In this document: positions 63,501-64,000 of the stretch, one piece after another
Layout of the letters: every line of letters starts with the position of its first letter
Position numbering within the stretch: position 1 is the stretch's first letter
NCBI GenBank assembly: GCA_932294295.1
Contig: OW028575.1
Location: 39,434,253-39,498,252, forward strand
Origin: Alitta virens
Lineage: Eukaryota; Annelida; Polychaeta; Phyllodocida; Nereididae
DNA: 64,000 nt
Direction: 5' to 3'
Program-made: the position numbers and the translations under genes
The notes under the pieces: model-generated
Seen by the model: the letters and a program-made list of their open reading frames with translations, nothing else
The model's database searches: none
What the model was told of the DNA's origin: nothing

Positions 63501-64000
63501 CTCCATGAAGTGCCAATGCAGCAGTAGCATCAACCTTCTTTATTTTGGCATGAGCTTGGGAACTGAGCACCAGTGCAAGATGCAATTCATCTGTGGTACA
63601 AAGAACATTTAGTACAAAACACATTTTTTTTCAAGTGGGAAAAATTTTGATTTTTTATAGAAGATTTGAATTATTTAATTTTTATGGAATATACATTCAC
63701 AAAAAAAAACATGGCCATGACATGAACTTGCTTAACATTTAAGCTTTCAATATTGCAAGACATGCTTGACACATGGTTCCACGGATATATCAGGAATGCA
63801 TATCAGTTGCCCATAATCTTACTTACTTTCATACCGAGGAGTGTCATCAACAAATATTGCTTCCCCAGTAGCATTCTTGAAAGCAGAAAGATGTTCAATA
63901 GGCCTTCCAATGGGATCATCGATATCTTGGCCTGGGGGTACCTCCACAATCACTTGTGTCCCACTGCAAGGTGCTCGTCGATAGATGTCTGTCACTTTGC
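57514..64000 (-). CDS. Aldehyde oxidase-like molybdo-flavoenzyme (XDH/AOX family), C-terminal part
   Basis: Twenty minus-strand exons, 5' to 3': 63827-64000 (cut by window), 63412-63590, 63176-63295, 62765-62986, 62611-62674, 62346-62415, 62140-62227, 61771-61857, 61285-61476, 60932-61077, 60641-60722, 60453-60548, 60242-60370, 60087-60161, 59919-59971, 59696-59813, 59161-59247, 58913-59080, 57835-58005, 57514-57564 (stop). They join in frame to 789 aa, the molybdopterin half. Family motifs: [55 protein letters not shown], the AACSEVEID segment, [16 protein letters not shown], and a PWAVCI ending. The base Glu is kept (GEP, first residues of exon 57835-58005). The XDH purine-binding Glu after GGAFGGK is Ser and the XDH Arg is Leu ([10 protein letters not shown]), pointing to aldehyde-oxidase-type specificity. 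FeS and FAD domains should lie at higher coordinates outside the window. Confidence 0.9.
58525..58727. mobile_element. Tc1/mariner-like MITE, 203 bp, in an oxidase intron
   Basis: Left end CAGTTGGGCCCAAAAGTTTG pairs with the inverted right end CAGTCGGGCCCAAAAGTTTA. The similarity continues inward for about 38 bp (ACACTTAGCAAGATG versus ACACCTCAGCAAAATG). The interior is about 130 bp of AT-rich sequence with no frame. The CAGT..GGGCCCAAAAGTTT terminus is of Tc1/mariner type. TA precedes the left end, but the base pair after the right end is GA, so the target duplication is decayed or absent. Confidence 0.75.

Noticed and set aside
1..64000. CRISPR array, prokaryotic operon or phage interpretation of the long tandem array
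   Set aside because: The repeat unit is ~395 bp with no spacer/repeat alternation, and the flanking genes have spliceosomal introns; this is eukaryotic satellite DNA.
57514..64000. Calling the oxidase xanthine dehydrogenase
   Set aside because: Overall similarity fits both, but the two purine-binding residues specific to XDH are replaced (Glu to Ser, Arg to Leu), so the AOX-like call is preferred.
1..64000. tRNA or rRNA genes
   Set aside because: No A-box/B-box pair, cloverleaf or rRNA-like stretch was noticed on either strand, though a covariance-model scan was not possible.

Overview
This window is AT-rich nuclear DNA of an animal, most likely a non-vertebrate (probably marine) metazoan. 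The evidence is a set of multi-exon genes with canonical GT-AG introns encoding animal families (HAUS8 of the augmin complex, a sigma-class glutathione S-transferase, an aldehyde oxidase/xanthine dehydrogenase-type molybdo-flavoenzyme), plus a THAP-domain P-element-like relic and several MITEs. The species cannot be fixed from sequence alone. The identifications below were made by reading splice sites and translating by eye; no database search was run.

Layout. (1) 1-31249: an uninterrupted satellite array of about 80 head-to-tail copies of a ~395-bp monomer that begins before the window and stops inside a monomer at 31249. It has clear higher-order structure (8-mer, 9-mer and 6-mer versions of one block, a duplicated dimer, a duplicated 4-mer), two chimeric monomers that mark unequal exchange, one internally deleted monomer, and in nearly every copy a 17-bp motif matching 8 of the 9 essential positions of the mammalian CENP-B box. 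A decayed relative of the monomer lies just beyond the edge. The many 90-130-codon open frames in the array are not treated as genes. (2) 31250-39480: gene-poor DNA with simple repeats, a 70-bp perfect palindrome, dispersed short repeats, a promoter-like patch (RFX X-box plus CACGTG) and an inverted-repeat element. (3) 39483-41875: a THAP/P-element-like locus keeping an intact three-exon THAP domain and the C-terminal part of the transposase, with no visible catalytic middle. (4) 41876-44244: AT-rich spacer and a Mutator-like MITE with a 9-bp target duplication. (5) 44245-50904, plus strand: HAUS8, 15 coding exons, 682 codons, all phases consistent. (6) 51514-54745, minus strand: sigma-class GST (HPGDS-like), 5 coding exons, 207 aa, tail-to-tail with HAUS8; a 233-bp foldback sits in its first coding intron. 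(7) 55100-57513: spacer with a minisatellite and a possible 44-aa single-pass membrane microprotein on the plus strand. (8) 57514-64000, minus strand: the C-terminal 20 exons (789 aa) of an aldehyde-oxidase-like enzyme whose 5' half (FeS and FAD domains) lies beyond the window; a mariner/Tc1-like MITE sits in one intron.

The genes do not form a functional unit: a spindle-assembly factor, a GSH/prostaglandin-type enzyme and an oxidase of aldehydes or heterocycles are simply neighbours. The most distinctive material is the satellite array, with its CENP-B-like box and a readable record of unequal crossing-over.
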